Below, in pieces: positions 15,032 to 22,696 of a stretch of DNA of 22,744 nucleotides (its first letter is position 1; every line of letters starts with the position of its first letter). A program made the position numbers and the translations under genes. The notes under the pieces were generated by a model. That model saw only the letters and a program-made list of their open reading frames with translations, made no database searches and had not been told where the DNA came from. Source of the DNA: a virus. The stretch spans positions 1 to 22,744 of the IMG/VR virus record IMGVR_UViG_3300048507_000453; one strand, given 5' to 3'.

Positions 15032-15399
15032 TGGCAAACAGCAGTTACAAATTAGAACCAGTAGATAGTGCAACAGAAGTAAAAGAATTTTTTAACAAAT
15101 ACTTTACTGATCCTATTTCATATAATGCTACACAAGTTGATTCAGTAGTAGGATTTTTCTTAAAAAGAGGTTTTGAACAAAGTTCAGCAACAGGTGTTGC
15201 TACAGTATTATTACAACAAGCAAAGACAGATGACGTAAATGTTTACACACTACTTGATACACTTAAAGGTTTAGACGATGTAGAAATAAGTGGATTAGTC
15301 GGCGAAATTGTAAACTATAATAGATCTAAAGTTAGTGTAATTGGATTCAAAACAAAAGACACTATATCTCGACAAGAATCACGTAACATAGTGGTATAG
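15031..15399 (+). CDS. Conserved phage protein of unknown function
   Basis: A 122-aa protein whose ATG overlaps the upstream stop (TAATG), so it is probably translated together with the gp54-like protein. It looks mostly helical, with the segments VDSVVGFFLKRGFEQSSATG, VATVLLQQAKTDDVNVYTLLDTLKGLD and LVGEIVNYNRSKVSVIGFKT, and a C-terminal RNIVV. It has no signal peptide, transmembrane segment or catalytic motif that I can recognise. Its place between a tube protein and the head completion protein suggests a small virion or assembly protein of the tail or neck. I cannot name a T4 counterpart with confidence. Confidence 0.75.
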   Translation: MANSSYKLEPVDSATEVKEFFNKYFTDPISYNATQVDSVVGFFLKRGFEQSSATGVATVLLQQAKTDDVNVYTLLDTLKGLDDVEISGLVGEIVNYNRSKVSVIGFKTKDTISRQESRNIVV

Positions 15400-15403
15400 A
15401 TCC

Positions 15404-15841
15404 ATGTCACGGTTTGCACAGGGAAAATATAACCTAAAAAATCCAGACAAGTACATAGGCAATAGAACTCCTACTTATAGAAGTAGTTGGGAATTTGCGT
15501 TTATGAAAATGTGCGACGAACATGCGTATATTCAAGCATGGGCTAGTGAAGCAGTAAAAATTCCTTATAGAAATCCATTAACTGGTAAGCATACAATATA
15601 TGTACCAGATTTTTTTATTGCATATGCAAATAAAAATGGCAGTAGGAAAGTTGAGATAATAGAAGTCAAACCTGAAAATCAAACGCTAAAAGAAAAACTA
15701 GGTCGTAGCAAACACAACCAAGCGGCATGGATTGTTAACCAAGCAAAATGGGAAGCCGCTAGAGCATGGTGTAAACAAAAAGGAATGTATTTTAGAATAG
15801 TTACTGAGCAAGATATCTTCCACAGCGGAAGGAGACGATAA
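15404..15841 (+). CDS. 4: Head completion protein/nuclease (T4 gp4-like)
   Basis: This 145-aa protein aligns by motif with T4 gp4 (also called gp50/65): PDKYIGNRTPTYRSSWEFAF, IQAWASEAVKIPYRNPLTGK, YVPDFFI, EIIEVKPENQTL and NQAKWEAARAWCKQKGMYFRIVTEQD. The likely TnsA/PD-(D/E)xK-type active-site residues are E30 (SSWE), D69 (VPDF) and E87-x-K89 (EVKP). gp4 is needed to finish filled heads before tail joining, and this family has a nuclease-like core. It lies 4 nt after the preceding stop and its stop overlaps the methyltransferase ATG (TAATG). Confidence 0.9.
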   Translation: MSRFAQGKYNLKNPDKYIGNRTPTYRSSWEFAFMKMCDEHAYIQAWASEAVKIPYRNPLTGKHTIYVPDFFIAYANKNGSRKVEIIEVKPENQTLKEKLGRSKHNQAAWIVNQAKWEAARAWCKQKGMYFRIVTEQDIFHSGRRR

Positions 15842-16470
15842 TGAATTTAGCAGAATACAAATCAAAAATGTTTGATATAGCAAACAGTCATCCCAAAAAA
15901 GCAAGGGGTGCAAAATATATCAGACAATGGGATATACACTATCCAGAAAAAGAATACATGGTTAAAAAAGCAGAAGAGTTTGGTATGCTGAAAGATGTAA
16001 AGACAGCAGTTGACATAGGTACTGGTGTAGGAATGTTGCCATACATGCTTATGCAAAAAGGTATACATGTTGAAGCAACTGATGTCGACGAAGAGCAAAC
16101 AGGTCCAATGTACAAACAATGCTGTGATATCATTAATTTAAAAAGACACTATTTGTGGATTGACAATGGTAAGCCTATGGACTTTCCGGGCAAATATGAT
16201 TTGTTTATTGCTAGTAGGACATGCTTTGATAGAGAGTGTTTACCACCAGGAGAACTATTTGACTGGAAGTTTTTCTTTAATGATGTATTTCAATATGTAG
16301 ATAAAGTGTTTATCAAAACAAATAATGCAGGAAGTGGTAAAGGATATCCTGAGTACTTACTTCCTTATTTGTACAATCCAGCAGGCGAAGGACTAGGCAA
16401 ACCATTCAGAGCATGGTATATACGCATCACTAAAGAAAAATGGGAGCAAGACCCTAATTCTGCTAAATAA
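15841..16470 (+). CDS. Class I SAM-dependent methyltransferase, substrate unknown
   Basis: This 209-aa protein has a Rossmann methyltransferase motif I, V57-D-I-G-T-G-V-G-M-L-P-Y, and an acidic motif II, EATDVDEE (D81). A YDLFIASRTCFDRECLPPGE region follows where the substrate motif would lie. There is no DPPY/NPPY (adenine-N6) motif and no PC motif of cytosine-5 enzymes, so it does not look like a standard DNA methylase. It ends at TAA 16468-16470, inside a GCTAAATA octamer. It is inserted between the head completion gene and small terminase, coupled to gp4 by TAATG, so it should be expressed late. The target could be protein, RNA or a small molecule. Confidence 0.8.
   Translation: MNLAEYKSKMFDIANSHPKKARGAKYIRQWDIHYPEKEYMVKKAEEFGMLKDVKTAVDIGTGVGMLPYMLMQKGIHVEATDVDEEQTGPMYKQCCDIINLKRHYLWIDNGKPMDFPGKYDLFIASRTCFDRECLPPGELFDWKFFFNDVFQYVDKVFIKTNNAGSGKGYPEYLLPYLYNPAGEGLGKPFRAWYIRITKEKWEQDPNSAK
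16462..16469 (+). promoter_or_regulatory. Possible late promoter for gp16
   Basis: GCTAAATA overlaps the methyltransferase stop codon, 26 nt before the gp16 ATG. The predicted leader is about 21 nt with only a weak GGA before the start. It differs from the consensus at the second position (C for A), so it is a weaker call. Confidence 0.5.
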
Positions 16471-16495
16471 TAGTAGCAGTTAATGGAATATTAAA

Positions 16496-16999
16496 ATGAC
16501 AAAGAAACTACAAGACTTGCTTGATTTACCTGATTCAAAGGAAATTATCGACGAAGCATCTAAGCAAGAAAATCAGCAAAAGAAATACGAAATTGCTGAG
16601 CAAAAAGAGACTATGCGTGATATAGCAGAGTTTGATAAGATTGCTAGTGCATTGCCTAGTGTAAAAGGATTAGGCGAAAAAGCAGATAATGAACTAAATG
16701 ATATTGCTGAACGTGCTTTACAAAGTTACGAAGACTTAATGGATTTAGGGATGAATGTTGAAAGTCGTTATAGTGGCAGGGTATTTGAAGTAGCAGGATC
16801 AATGCTTAAAACATCTTTAGACGCAAAAGTTGCAAAAATGGACAAAAAACTTAAAATGATAGACTTACAACTGAAAAAAGAGAAGCAAGATAAGGATACA
16901 CCTATTGAAGAGGCTGGTATTGTTAACGGTCACGGTGCTATTGTTACTGATAGAAACAGCCTATTAGCAAGATTAAAAAAATTAGAAGAAGATAAATAG
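16496..16999 (+). CDS. 16: Small terminase subunit (T4 gp16-like)
   Basis: This 167-aa highly charged helical protein is close in length to T4 gp16 (164 aa). It starts KKLQDLLDLPD and has a long central helical region, ALQSYEDLMDLGMNVESRY, then GRVFEVAGSMLKTSLDAKVAKMDKKLKMIDLQLKK. This is the conserved coiled-coil and Ala/Lys-rich part of gp16. It forms a ring that regulates the gp17 motor and recognises DNA for packaging. It is separated from gp17 by two conserved unknown genes, whereas in T4 the two are adjacent. Its last codons GAT AAA TAG form part of a late promoter octamer for the next gene. Confidence 0.85.
   Translation: MTKKLQDLLDLPDSKEIIDEASKQENQQKKYEIAEQKETMRDIAEFDKIASALPSVKGLGEKADNELNDIAERALQSYEDLMDLGMNVESRYSGRVFEVAGSMLKTSLDAKVAKMDKKLKMIDLQLKKEKQDKDTPIEEAGIVNGHGAIVTDRNSLLARLKKLEEDK
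16991..16998 (+). promoter_or_regulatory. T4-type late promoter overlapping the gp16 stop
   Basis: GATAAATA coincides with the last codons and stop of gp16. The predicted start near 17004 gives a leader of about 14 nt that opens with AGAGGA (17004-17009), 8 nt before the ATG at 17018. This is a minimal leader with Shine-Dalgarno, as for gp13. Confidence 0.65.
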
Positions 17000-17017
17000 T
17001 ATTAGAGGATAACCGTC

Positions 17018-17581
17018 ATGAAAACATTTACACAAATATTAACAGAGTCTAAAAAGACTTATGAATTCAAAATTGGGGTTGCAGGTGAAATGGCAGAAGG
17101 ATTTCAAGATAAACTTGAAACTGCTCTTAAAAAGTTTGATGTTGTATCAATGTCGAATGGCAAAAAGACACCTATACAAGAAAGACCACTAGATTTTCCA
17201 CAGTTGCAAAACATGGAAGTTACTTACTATGATGCAGAAGTAGGATATCCTACTACTCCACAAGTATTACAAGATTATATTTGTAAATGTTGTGAGTGTG
17301 AACAAGCACACGTTATTGTAAGAAACGCAAATGATCCAAGAGAAGAATATCAAGCACCAAAAAGCGGTGAACCTTATGAATCAAAACTTGATACTTTAGA
17401 AATGGAACAAGCAGATCCGAAAGCACAGGATCATGTTGCTGGTAACAGAGTAATGGACTTACTCAAAGAGTTAGAAGTAGCACGTAAAGAACGTAATACA
17501 GATCCAATGGAAGCCGCGCCCAAAGGCGAAAGTGCTGACATTGATTCATCAGAAAACACTAAAGCAGTTGTAGGAGGCTAA
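17018..17581 (+). CDS. Conserved marine T4-like virion-associated protein (unknown)
   Basis: This 187-aa protein starts MKTFTQILTESKKTYEFKIGV. The short amphipathic M-K-T-F-x-x-[FI]-L-T-E leader resembles N-termini of head-core proteins in T4-like marine phages, as I recall them. A compact domain follows (about 14-105), with TPIQERPLDFPQLQNMEVTYYDAE, a C89-K-C-C-E-C94 cluster that could bind metal, and HVIVRNANDPREEYQ. The last 80 residues are acidic and look disordered. It resembles a conserved cyanophage structural protein I cannot name. The next gene's AGGAGG overlaps its 3' end, so the pair is coupled. Confidence 0.75.
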   Translation: MKTFTQILTESKKTYEFKIGVAGEMAEGFQDKLETALKKFDVVSMSNGKKTPIQERPLDFPQLQNMEVTYYDAEVGYPTTPQVLQDYICKCCECEQAHVIVRNANDPREEYQAPKSGEPYESKLDTLEMEQADPKAQDHVAGNRVMDLLKELEVARKERNTDPMEAAPKGESADIDSSENTKAVVGG

Positions 17582-17582
17582 T

Positions 17583-18746
17583 ATGAAAGACTTATTACAA
17601 AAATTAACGGACCTAGAGAACACTTTAGATTCTATGGATCCAACTCCAAAAGAAGTTAAGCAAATTAATGAAGCGGCTTCAATGAGCATTAACATGTCAG
17701 GCGAAACAGCAGATGATGTTGCACGTCTAGTACAAATTATGCGTGATGGCGGAGCACCAGATGCAGGCGAAATGAAGCCTGATATGATGCCACCAATGGG
17801 ACCACCAGACATGGGTAAAATGCGTGACCTTGTTAAGTTAGCGCCACCAATAGACATGGACGGAATGGACGGACCACCGGACATGCCAAGCATGGGTAAA
17901 ATGGATAAAGGTGATAGCAAAGATAAACTTATGGGAATGGGCGAAGATACATTTGATAAGGTAGATAGAATTACAGATCCGGTAGAACTTAATTTAAATG
18001 ATCCAGAAGAAATAGAAGATGCTAAGTCAATGAGTGCAGAAGAACTTAAAGATGAGTTAGAGGGAGATATCTATCATTTAATGGATAAAGCATCAGATGA
18101 TTTTACTGACAATGATCATATTACGGATGAAATGGGCGACTACTTTGCCTCTATGCATTTCAACGCAGACGATAAAACATTAAGTTGTTATTCAGCAATG
18201 AGAGATTTAGTTGATGCAGATCCATCAGACGTTTATGAAACAGGTAAGAAATGTCTTAAAATATTAGGTGCTCAAGAACATCAAGATCAGGAGCAAGGTA
18301 ACAAAGGACCAAAAGGTCGTCCAGCCGCAGATGCTTATGCTGGCGGCATGAAAAGTGAAGCAGGATATGACAACTCACCAGAAGAAGATTACAAAGACCA
18401 TCAATATATGACTAAAGATTTATCGGGTGGATTGAACCGTGAGAAGAAAGCATACGCAAAAGCACAAGATGGCGATAATGCTATGGCAGTTGAATGTCCA
18501 ACAGACGAAAACATGGCTATAGAAGAATTGCAATCAGCACTACGTGATGCACTAATGACTAAGATGGCCGAAACAGAAGAAGTAACTGAATCAGAAGATG
18601 ATTTTGACGAATCAGGATGTGTAGGTGAAATGAAAAAACTTAACGCAAGCGGTTGTACTAAAACAGAAATGTTTAAAAAAGTACAAGACGGATATGGTTG
18701 CGATAAGGGCAAATTCGAAAAACTATTCGCGGCACACTGCGGTTAA
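17583..18746 (+). CDS. Acidic Met/Pro-rich conserved phage protein (unknown)
   Basis: This 387-aa acidic protein has four visible parts. The N-terminal part contains ASMSINMSGETADDVARLVQIM (about 32-53), a pattern I recall from marine T4-like structural proteins. A low-complexity Met/Pro/Gly/Asp stretch follows (about 60-120, with PPMGPPDMGKM). An acidic central domain (about 150-240) includes DEMGDYFASMHF. A small cysteine-bearing C-terminal domain has four Cys in about the last 50 residues (ESGC, ASGC, GYGC, AHC), compatible with a metal site or disulphides. No enzyme motif is seen. AGGAGG (17572-17577) precedes the ATG, and a strong terminator follows the stop. A head-internal or packaging-associated role is inferred only from the neighbouring gp16 and gp17. 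Confidence 0.72.
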   Translation: MKDLLQKLTDLENTLDSMDPTPKEVKQINEAASMSINMSGETADDVARLVQIMRDGGAPDAGEMKPDMMPPMGPPDMGKMRDLVKLAPPIDMDGMDGPPDMPSMGKMDKGDSKDKLMGMGEDTFDKVDRITDPVELNLNDPEEIEDAKSMSAEELKDELEGDIYHLMDKASDDFTDNDHITDEMGDYFASMHFNADDKTLSCYSAMRDLVDADPSDVYETGKKCLKILGAQEHQDQEQGNKGPKGRPAADAYAGGMKSEAGYDNSPEEDYKDHQYMTKDLSGGLNREKKAYAKAQDGDNAMAVECPTDENMAIEELQSALRDALMTKMAETEEVTESEDDFDESGCVGEMKKLNASGCTKTEMFKKVQDGYGCDKGKFEKLFAAHCG

Positions 18747-18762
18747 CACCCCCCAACTATTC

Positions 18763-18789
18763 AATAGGACCTTCGGGTCCTATTTTTTT
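18763..18789 (+). terminator. Rho-independent terminator with UUCG tetraloop
   Basis: AATAGGACC (18763-18771) pairs with GGTCCTATT (18776-18784) over a TTCG loop, followed by a T-run to 18789. The 9-bp stem with a C(UUCG)G loop is a textbook strong terminator. It ends 1 nt before the gp17 late octamer, so gp17 is largely insulated from upstream transcription. Confidence 0.93.
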
Positions 18790-18790
18790 C

Positions 18791-18798
18791 GGTAAATA
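18791..18798 (+). promoter_or_regulatory. Late promoter for gp17, 5 nt from start codon
   Basis: GGTAAATA followed by TTACT and then ATG at 18804. There is no Shine-Dalgarno between the upstream terminator and the ATG, so a leaderless gp17 mRNA is predicted. The second position is G, not A. Confidence 0.65.
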
Positions 18799-18803
18799 TT
18801 ACT

Positions 18804-20384
18804 ATGAGCAAATCACTTGACGGCGTATTAATTAAAAAAGCCAATAAAAGAGAAACATTTACTAATGATCAAGTAGAGCAGTTACTTAAATGTAGCGATC
18901 CTAAACTTGGGTACGATTACTTTGCTCGTAACTTTGCATACATACAGCATCCTGTTAAAGGCAAACTATTATTTGATCCGTATGAATATCAAACAAGATT
19001 ACTTTCAAGTTATCACGATTATAGATTTAATATTAATATGTTGCCTAGACAAACAGGCAAAACTACCTGTGCCGCAATTTACTTGTTATGGTATGCAATG
19101 TTTATACCTGACCAAACAATACTAATTGCCGCACACAAGTATACAGGCGCACAAGAAATTATGCAACGTATTAGATACGGATATGAAATGTGTGCTGATC
19201 ATATTAGAGCAGGTGTTACAAACTACAACAAAGGTTCAATTGAATTTGAAAATGGTTCACGTATTGTAAGTGCTACTACAACAGGCAACACAGGACGTGG
19301 TATGTCCATATCATTACTATACTGTGACGAGTTTGCATTTGTTATGCCTAATGTTGCTACAGACTTTTGGACATCAATATCACCTACACTAGCAACAGGT
19401 GGTCGTGCTATTCTTACAAGTACACCAAACTCAGATGAAGATACTTTTGCTACTATATGGAAACAAGCAGAAGATAAGTTTGATGAACACGGCAACGAAA
19501 ATGAATTAGGTAAAAACGGATTTCATAGTTTTCGCAGTTACTGGCAAGAACATCCTGACAGAGATGACGTTTGGAAAAAAGAAGAATTAGGACGCATAGG
19601 TGAAGAAAGATTTAAACGTGAATATGATTGTGAATTTTTAGTATACGACGAAACATTAATTAATTCAATAAAACTTGCGGCAATGGAAGGTAACAATCCT
19701 ATTATTAATATGGGACAAACACGCTGGTATAAAAAACCAAGTCCAGAATTTACATATGCAGTAGCACTTGATCCTAGTATGGGTACTGGTGGCGATAATG
19801 CGGCTATACAAGTATTTGAATTACCTAGTTATGAACAGGTAGCAGAATGGCAACACAATACTACAGCAATTCCAGCACAAATAAGAATAATGACAGATAT
19901 ATGCAAACACATTGAACAAGAAACTGGTGATGCTAACGGGATATATTGGAGTGTTGAAAACAATGGATTAGGAGAAGCGGCACTTATTGTAATCAATGAT
20001 TTTGGTGAAGAAAATATACCCGGACTATTTGTAAGTGAACCTATTAGAAAAGGACATGTACGTAAGTTTCGTAAAGGATTTAATACTACCCATGGTAGTA
20101 AAGTTACAGCCTGTAGCCGACTAAAAACCATGATTGAAAATGATAAAATGGTTCTACATAGTAAACCTATGATAAGTGAACTGAAAAACTATGTAGCAAC
20201 TGGCTCTAGTTATAATGCAAAACTAGGTCAAACAGACGATTTGATTAGTGCAACGCTACTAGCACTAAGAATGATGGATGTATTGAAAGATTGGGATCCA
20301 AGAATCTATGATACCTTCAATCAATCAGACCAGCACGGAGATTATGTAGAACCAATGCCAATCTTCGTTAGTAACAATTATTGA
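18804..20384 (+). CDS. 17: Large terminase subunit (T4 gp17-like)
   Basis: This 526-aa packaging motor has ATPase and nuclease domains in the usual order. Walker A is at P81-R-Q-T-G-K-T-T88 and Walker B with catalytic Glu at L171-L-Y-C-D-E176. The coupling region is near TSTPNSDEDTF. The RNase H-like nuclease domain shows D323 in ALDPSMGTGGDNAA, E385 in YWSVENNGLGEA and D479 in GQTDDLISATLLALRMM, matching the acidic triad of gp17. T4 gp17 is about 610 aa; this one has a shorter N-terminus. It translocates DNA into the prohead and cuts the concatemer. The stop TGA lies in the next gene's late octamer. No intein or intron disrupts it. Confidence 0.95.
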   Translation: MSKSLDGVLIKKANKRETFTNDQVEQLLKCSDPKLGYDYFARNFAYIQHPVKGKLLFDPYEYQTRLLSSYHDYRFNINMLPRQTGKTTCAAIYLLWYAMFIPDQTILIAAHKYTGAQEIMQRIRYGYEMCADHIRAGVTNYNKGSIEFENGSRIVSATTTGNTGRGMSISLLYCDEFAFVMPNVATDFWTSISPTLATGGRAILTSTPNSDEDTFATIWKQAEDKFDEHGNENELGKNGFHSFRSYWQEHPDRDDVWKKEELGRIGEERFKREYDCEFLVYDETLINSIKLAAMEGNNPIINMGQTRWYKKPSPEFTYAVALDPSMGTGGDNAAIQVFELPSYEQVAEWQHNTTAIPAQIRIMTDICKHIEQETGDANGIYWSVENNGLGEAALIVINDFGEENIPGLFVSEPIRKGHVRKFRKGFNTTHGSKVTACSRLKTMIENDKMVLHSKPMISELKNYVATGSSYNAKLGQTDDLISATLLALRMMDVLKDWDPRIYDTFNQSDQHGDYVEPMPIFVSNNY

Positions 20385-20390
20385 TAAATA
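20383..20390 (+). promoter_or_regulatory. Late promoter overlapping the gp17 stop, 5 nt from next start
   Basis: GATAAATA, whose first bases are part of the gp17 stop TGA, is followed by TTAGC and ATG at 20396. There is no Shine-Dalgarno. It is the fourth case of the exact 5-nt octamer-to-ATG spacing. Confidence 0.7.
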
Positions 20391-20395
20391 TTAGC

Positions 20396-22558
20396 ATGAA
20401 AGACTTAAATAAAATTGGCGAAGAACTGTTTTCTAAACTTAGAGGAAGGTTTAAAAACATTACTATAGGTAATGCTGAGGGTGTTGTTACTAATACACCT
20501 AGCGAATCACGCTTTTATGACTTTGTATACGGAAATCAAGGTGGTAAAGTAAGTGTTAGTTTAGACGAAGAGGCTGTAGTTGTTATGTATAGCGAGAATC
20601 TATTTGATTCAAACGATGCATCAATAAAAAGAAAATGGTACGATTTTTTAAAAGAAATGAGAGTATTTGCCAAGAAAAGAATGTTAAACTTTGAAGTGAG
20701 AGACATACAGAAGTCAAACTTAGAAAAGAGAGATTACAAATTCTTATCTAATAAGAACGGAGATAACACCATGACAGAATCAACGATGTACGGAACTAGC
20801 AAAACTAGTTACCAGAATATAGCAGATGCAAGAATTTGTGTTAAGCACAGCGAAAGCATTAACCAAGAATTAGCAGGCGGAAGATCACAAAAGATTGGAA
20901 GCATTTACATTGAAAGTGCAAACGGCGAACGTTTTAAATATCCATTTAAACATTTGAACGGTGCAAGAGCAATGGCCCGTCACGTAGCAGAAGGCGGAAA
21001 CATGTACGACGACTTTGGTAAGCACATTGTCGGACTATCAGAAGAAATGAATAAACTACGTAAGTTCAAAACATATATGTCAAGAAGCAGTGTCATGGCT
21101 GAAGGTCTTGCAGGATATATGGATGTTGTTAACGAGCGTATTGAAACAGTTAAGAATACAGTAGCAAAATTACAAAACAAAGCACACTATACAGAAGCAA
21201 CTTCAAATTTCCAAAGTGTTGTTCTTGAAGAAGTGCCAGAAGATGTAGCAACTGATTGGACTACACAACTTACAATTAAACAGTTCAATGAAGAACTAAA
21301 AGGTGTTTTTCCATACATTTATAAATTAGTAAGTGAAGCAAATGCAATTAAAGAATTAGGACCTGAAGAACTTTTAGGTGAAGCAGATAAAGACAAACAG
21401 GATAACGGAACAGATAAAATGGATGTTACAGATGCTGATAAAAAAGCAAATACTCCTGCATACAAAAGAATGAAAGCAGGCGACAAACGCTACAACGATA
21501 AAACTACAAAAGAAAATGTAAATGAATCAGACTTCGACAGAGATAGTGTAACCTATGATGAAGTATTACCATTTGTAAAGATGACTTACAAAACGTTACT
21601 AAATGATATTCAAAAAACAAGAAAAGAGATAGAACAATATAAAGCAAACGGCGACGACGGCGAAGAAGGTGGCGACATTGCTATGGTAGCACCATACCTT
21701 AAAGATTTAAAAGATATGCAACCATATGTGCAAAAGATTCTTGATAATCCAGATATGGACATCGAAACTGTTGCTGACCATATGATGCCAGGTGCTTTAG
21801 ATACATCTCCAAGAGAAGACCTAATTGGAAGATTTAAAAAATCATTTTCTAAAGATCCACAACTTGCAAAAAGATTATTTAAAGATCCTGATTTAGATTT
21901 TCATTCAGAAGATGATGAATCAACTATTCCAACAGAAGCAGACATTGATGCAGGCTTTGAAGAAATGATGGGCCAGTTTAGTGAAAAAGCAAAACCAGAC
22001 TTTTTAGATATGGATGGCGATGGCGACAAAGAAGAGCCAATGAAAAAAGCAATCGATGATAAAGAAGATGGCGACGAAGACGAAACAGATGAAGGCAATG
22101 CATATGCACACGCAGTACGCAAAGCAAAAATGGACGGCAAGAAAAAAGGTGATAAAATAGATCATCCAGATGATGACGAAGAAGATATCACACTAGAAAA
22201 AGATCAAAATATACCGTTACCAGAAAAGATTTTATCATTGTTTGATAGAGAAGAAGGAACATTTCCAAAAGGCGAAACAGCAGTATTAACTATGGTTGAA
22301 AAAGACTATGGTGAGCAGTACATTGCGCCAGCAAAGCAATTTATTGAAAAAATACTTAGTAAGTATGAATCAGTAATGCAAGGCCCAGCAGTACAAGAGA
22401 TGGAAGCAGAGCATGAGCCAGAGAAGATTACACTGGCTGTAACAGCAGATATTGAAGCAATGAAAAGAGCGGCAGGCATAGGCGAGAGCGAAAGACCTGC
22501 TTCGAACACAAAATTAGACGTTAGTCAAAACGATCTTTACAAATTAGCAGGGCTATAA
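20396..22558 (+). CDS. Large acidic conserved marine T4-like protein (unknown)
   Basis: A 720-aa protein with no known enzyme motif. It has an N-terminal domain (about 1-115: KRKWYDFLKEMRVFAKKRMLNFEVRD) and a second domain from about 126 (MYGTSKTSYQNIADARICVKHSE, then GERFKYPFKHLNGARAMARHVAEGGNMYDDFG). The rest is a long acidic, probably flexible part. I recall both N-terminal patterns from conserved cyanophage proteins of unknown function. A D538-M-D-G-D-G-D544 acidic loop near LDMDGDGDKEEPMKKA resembles half an EF-hand, but the usual position-12 acid is missing. The start at 20396 is preferred over a TTG at 20381 because a late octamer sits between them. An in-frame ATG at 20771 with GGAGA upstream could begin a shorter 595-aa form. 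Confidence 0.75.
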   Translation: MKDLNKIGEELFSKLRGRFKNITIGNAEGVVTNTPSESRFYDFVYGNQGGKVSVSLDEEAVVVMYSENLFDSNDASIKRKWYDFLKEMRVFAKKRMLNFEVRDIQKSNLEKRDYKFLSNKNGDNTMTESTMYGTSKTSYQNIADARICVKHSESINQELAGGRSQKIGSIYIESANGERFKYPFKHLNGARAMARHVAEGGNMYDDFGKHIVGLSEEMNKLRKFKTYMSRSSVMAEGLAGYMDVVNERIETVKNTVAKLQNKAHYTEATSNFQSVVLEEVPEDVATDWTTQLTIKQFNEELKGVFPYIYKLVSEANAIKELGPEELLGEADKDKQDNGTDKMDVTDADKKANTPAYKRMKAGDKRYNDKTTKENVNESDFDRDSVTYDEVLPFVKMTYKTLLNDIQKTRKEIEQYKANGDDGEEGGDIAMVAPYLKDLKDMQPYVQKILDNPDMDIETVADHMMPGALDTSPREDLIGRFKKSFSKDPQLAKRLFKDPDLDFHSEDDESTIPTEADIDAGFEEMMGQFSEKAKPDFLDMDGDGDKEEPMKKAIDDKEDGDEDETDEGNAYAHAVRKAKMDGKKKGDKIDHPDDDEEDITLEKDQNIPLPEKILSLFDREEGTFPKGETAVLTMVEKDYGEQYIAPAKQFIEKILSKYESVMQGPAVQEMEAEHEPEKITLAVTADIEAMKRAAGIGESERPASNTKLDVSQNDLYKLAGL

Positions 22559-22601
22559 TAGTCCTGTTATAAGTTTTATTTCTTTTTCTTTAAAAAAAGA
22601 C

Positions 22602-22630
22602 TTGACATTGTTAGCAGTTTAGTATATAAT
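22602..22630 (+). promoter_or_regulatory. Consensus sigma70 promoter
   Basis: TTGACA (22602-22607), a 17-nt spacer and TATAAT (22625-22630): both boxes match the consensus and the spacing is optimal. Transcription should start near 22637, giving a leader of about 60 nt that ends in AGGAGG (22683-22688), 8 nt before ATG 22697. This is the strongest early-type promoter in the window and marks the end of the late block. Confidence 0.88.
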
Positions 22631-22650
22631 AATAACTGTGCTACTAACAA
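22608..22650 (+). repeat. Inverted repeat around the -10 box (possible operator)
   Basis: TTGTTAG (22608-22614, in the promoter spacer) and CTAACAA (22644-22650, just after the start site) are perfect 7-bp inverted arms centred on the -10 box. A repressor dimer or DNA loop could use them. The arms are AT-rich, so chance cannot be excluded. Confidence 0.35.
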
Positions 22651-22661
22651 ACTAAGGCACA
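22637..22661 (+). promoter_or_regulatory. Possible 5'-terminal mRNA hairpin
   Basis: TGTGC (22637-22641) can pair with GCACA (22657-22661) across 15 nt, at the predicted 5' end of the transcript. It may protect the mRNA or take part in translational control. It is only a 5-bp stem, so the call is tentative. Confidence 0.35.
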
Positions 22662-22696
22662 AAGGCTATAAGGCAATTACATAGGAGGCATTTATT

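Noticed and set aside
17549-17920. 123-codon minus-strand frame
   Set aside because: It lies antisense to the Met/Pro-rich protein gene; its Ser/Pro/Ile-rich composition is the mirror of that gene's codons.
20381-20383. TTG start for the 720-aa protein
   Set aside because: It overlaps the gp17 stop and the late octamer; the ATG at 20396 has the conserved 5-nt spacing.
21999-22045. EF-hand calcium site in the 720-aa protein
   Set aside because: The D-x-D-x-D-G start is present, but loop position 12 is Met, not Glu or Asp, and no flanking helix pair is evident; reported only as a resemblance.
22559-22601. Rho-independent terminator after the 720-aa gene
   Set aside because: T-rich and A-rich runs are present (TTTCTTTTTCTTTAAAAAAAG), but there is no GC stem, so any hairpin would be weak.
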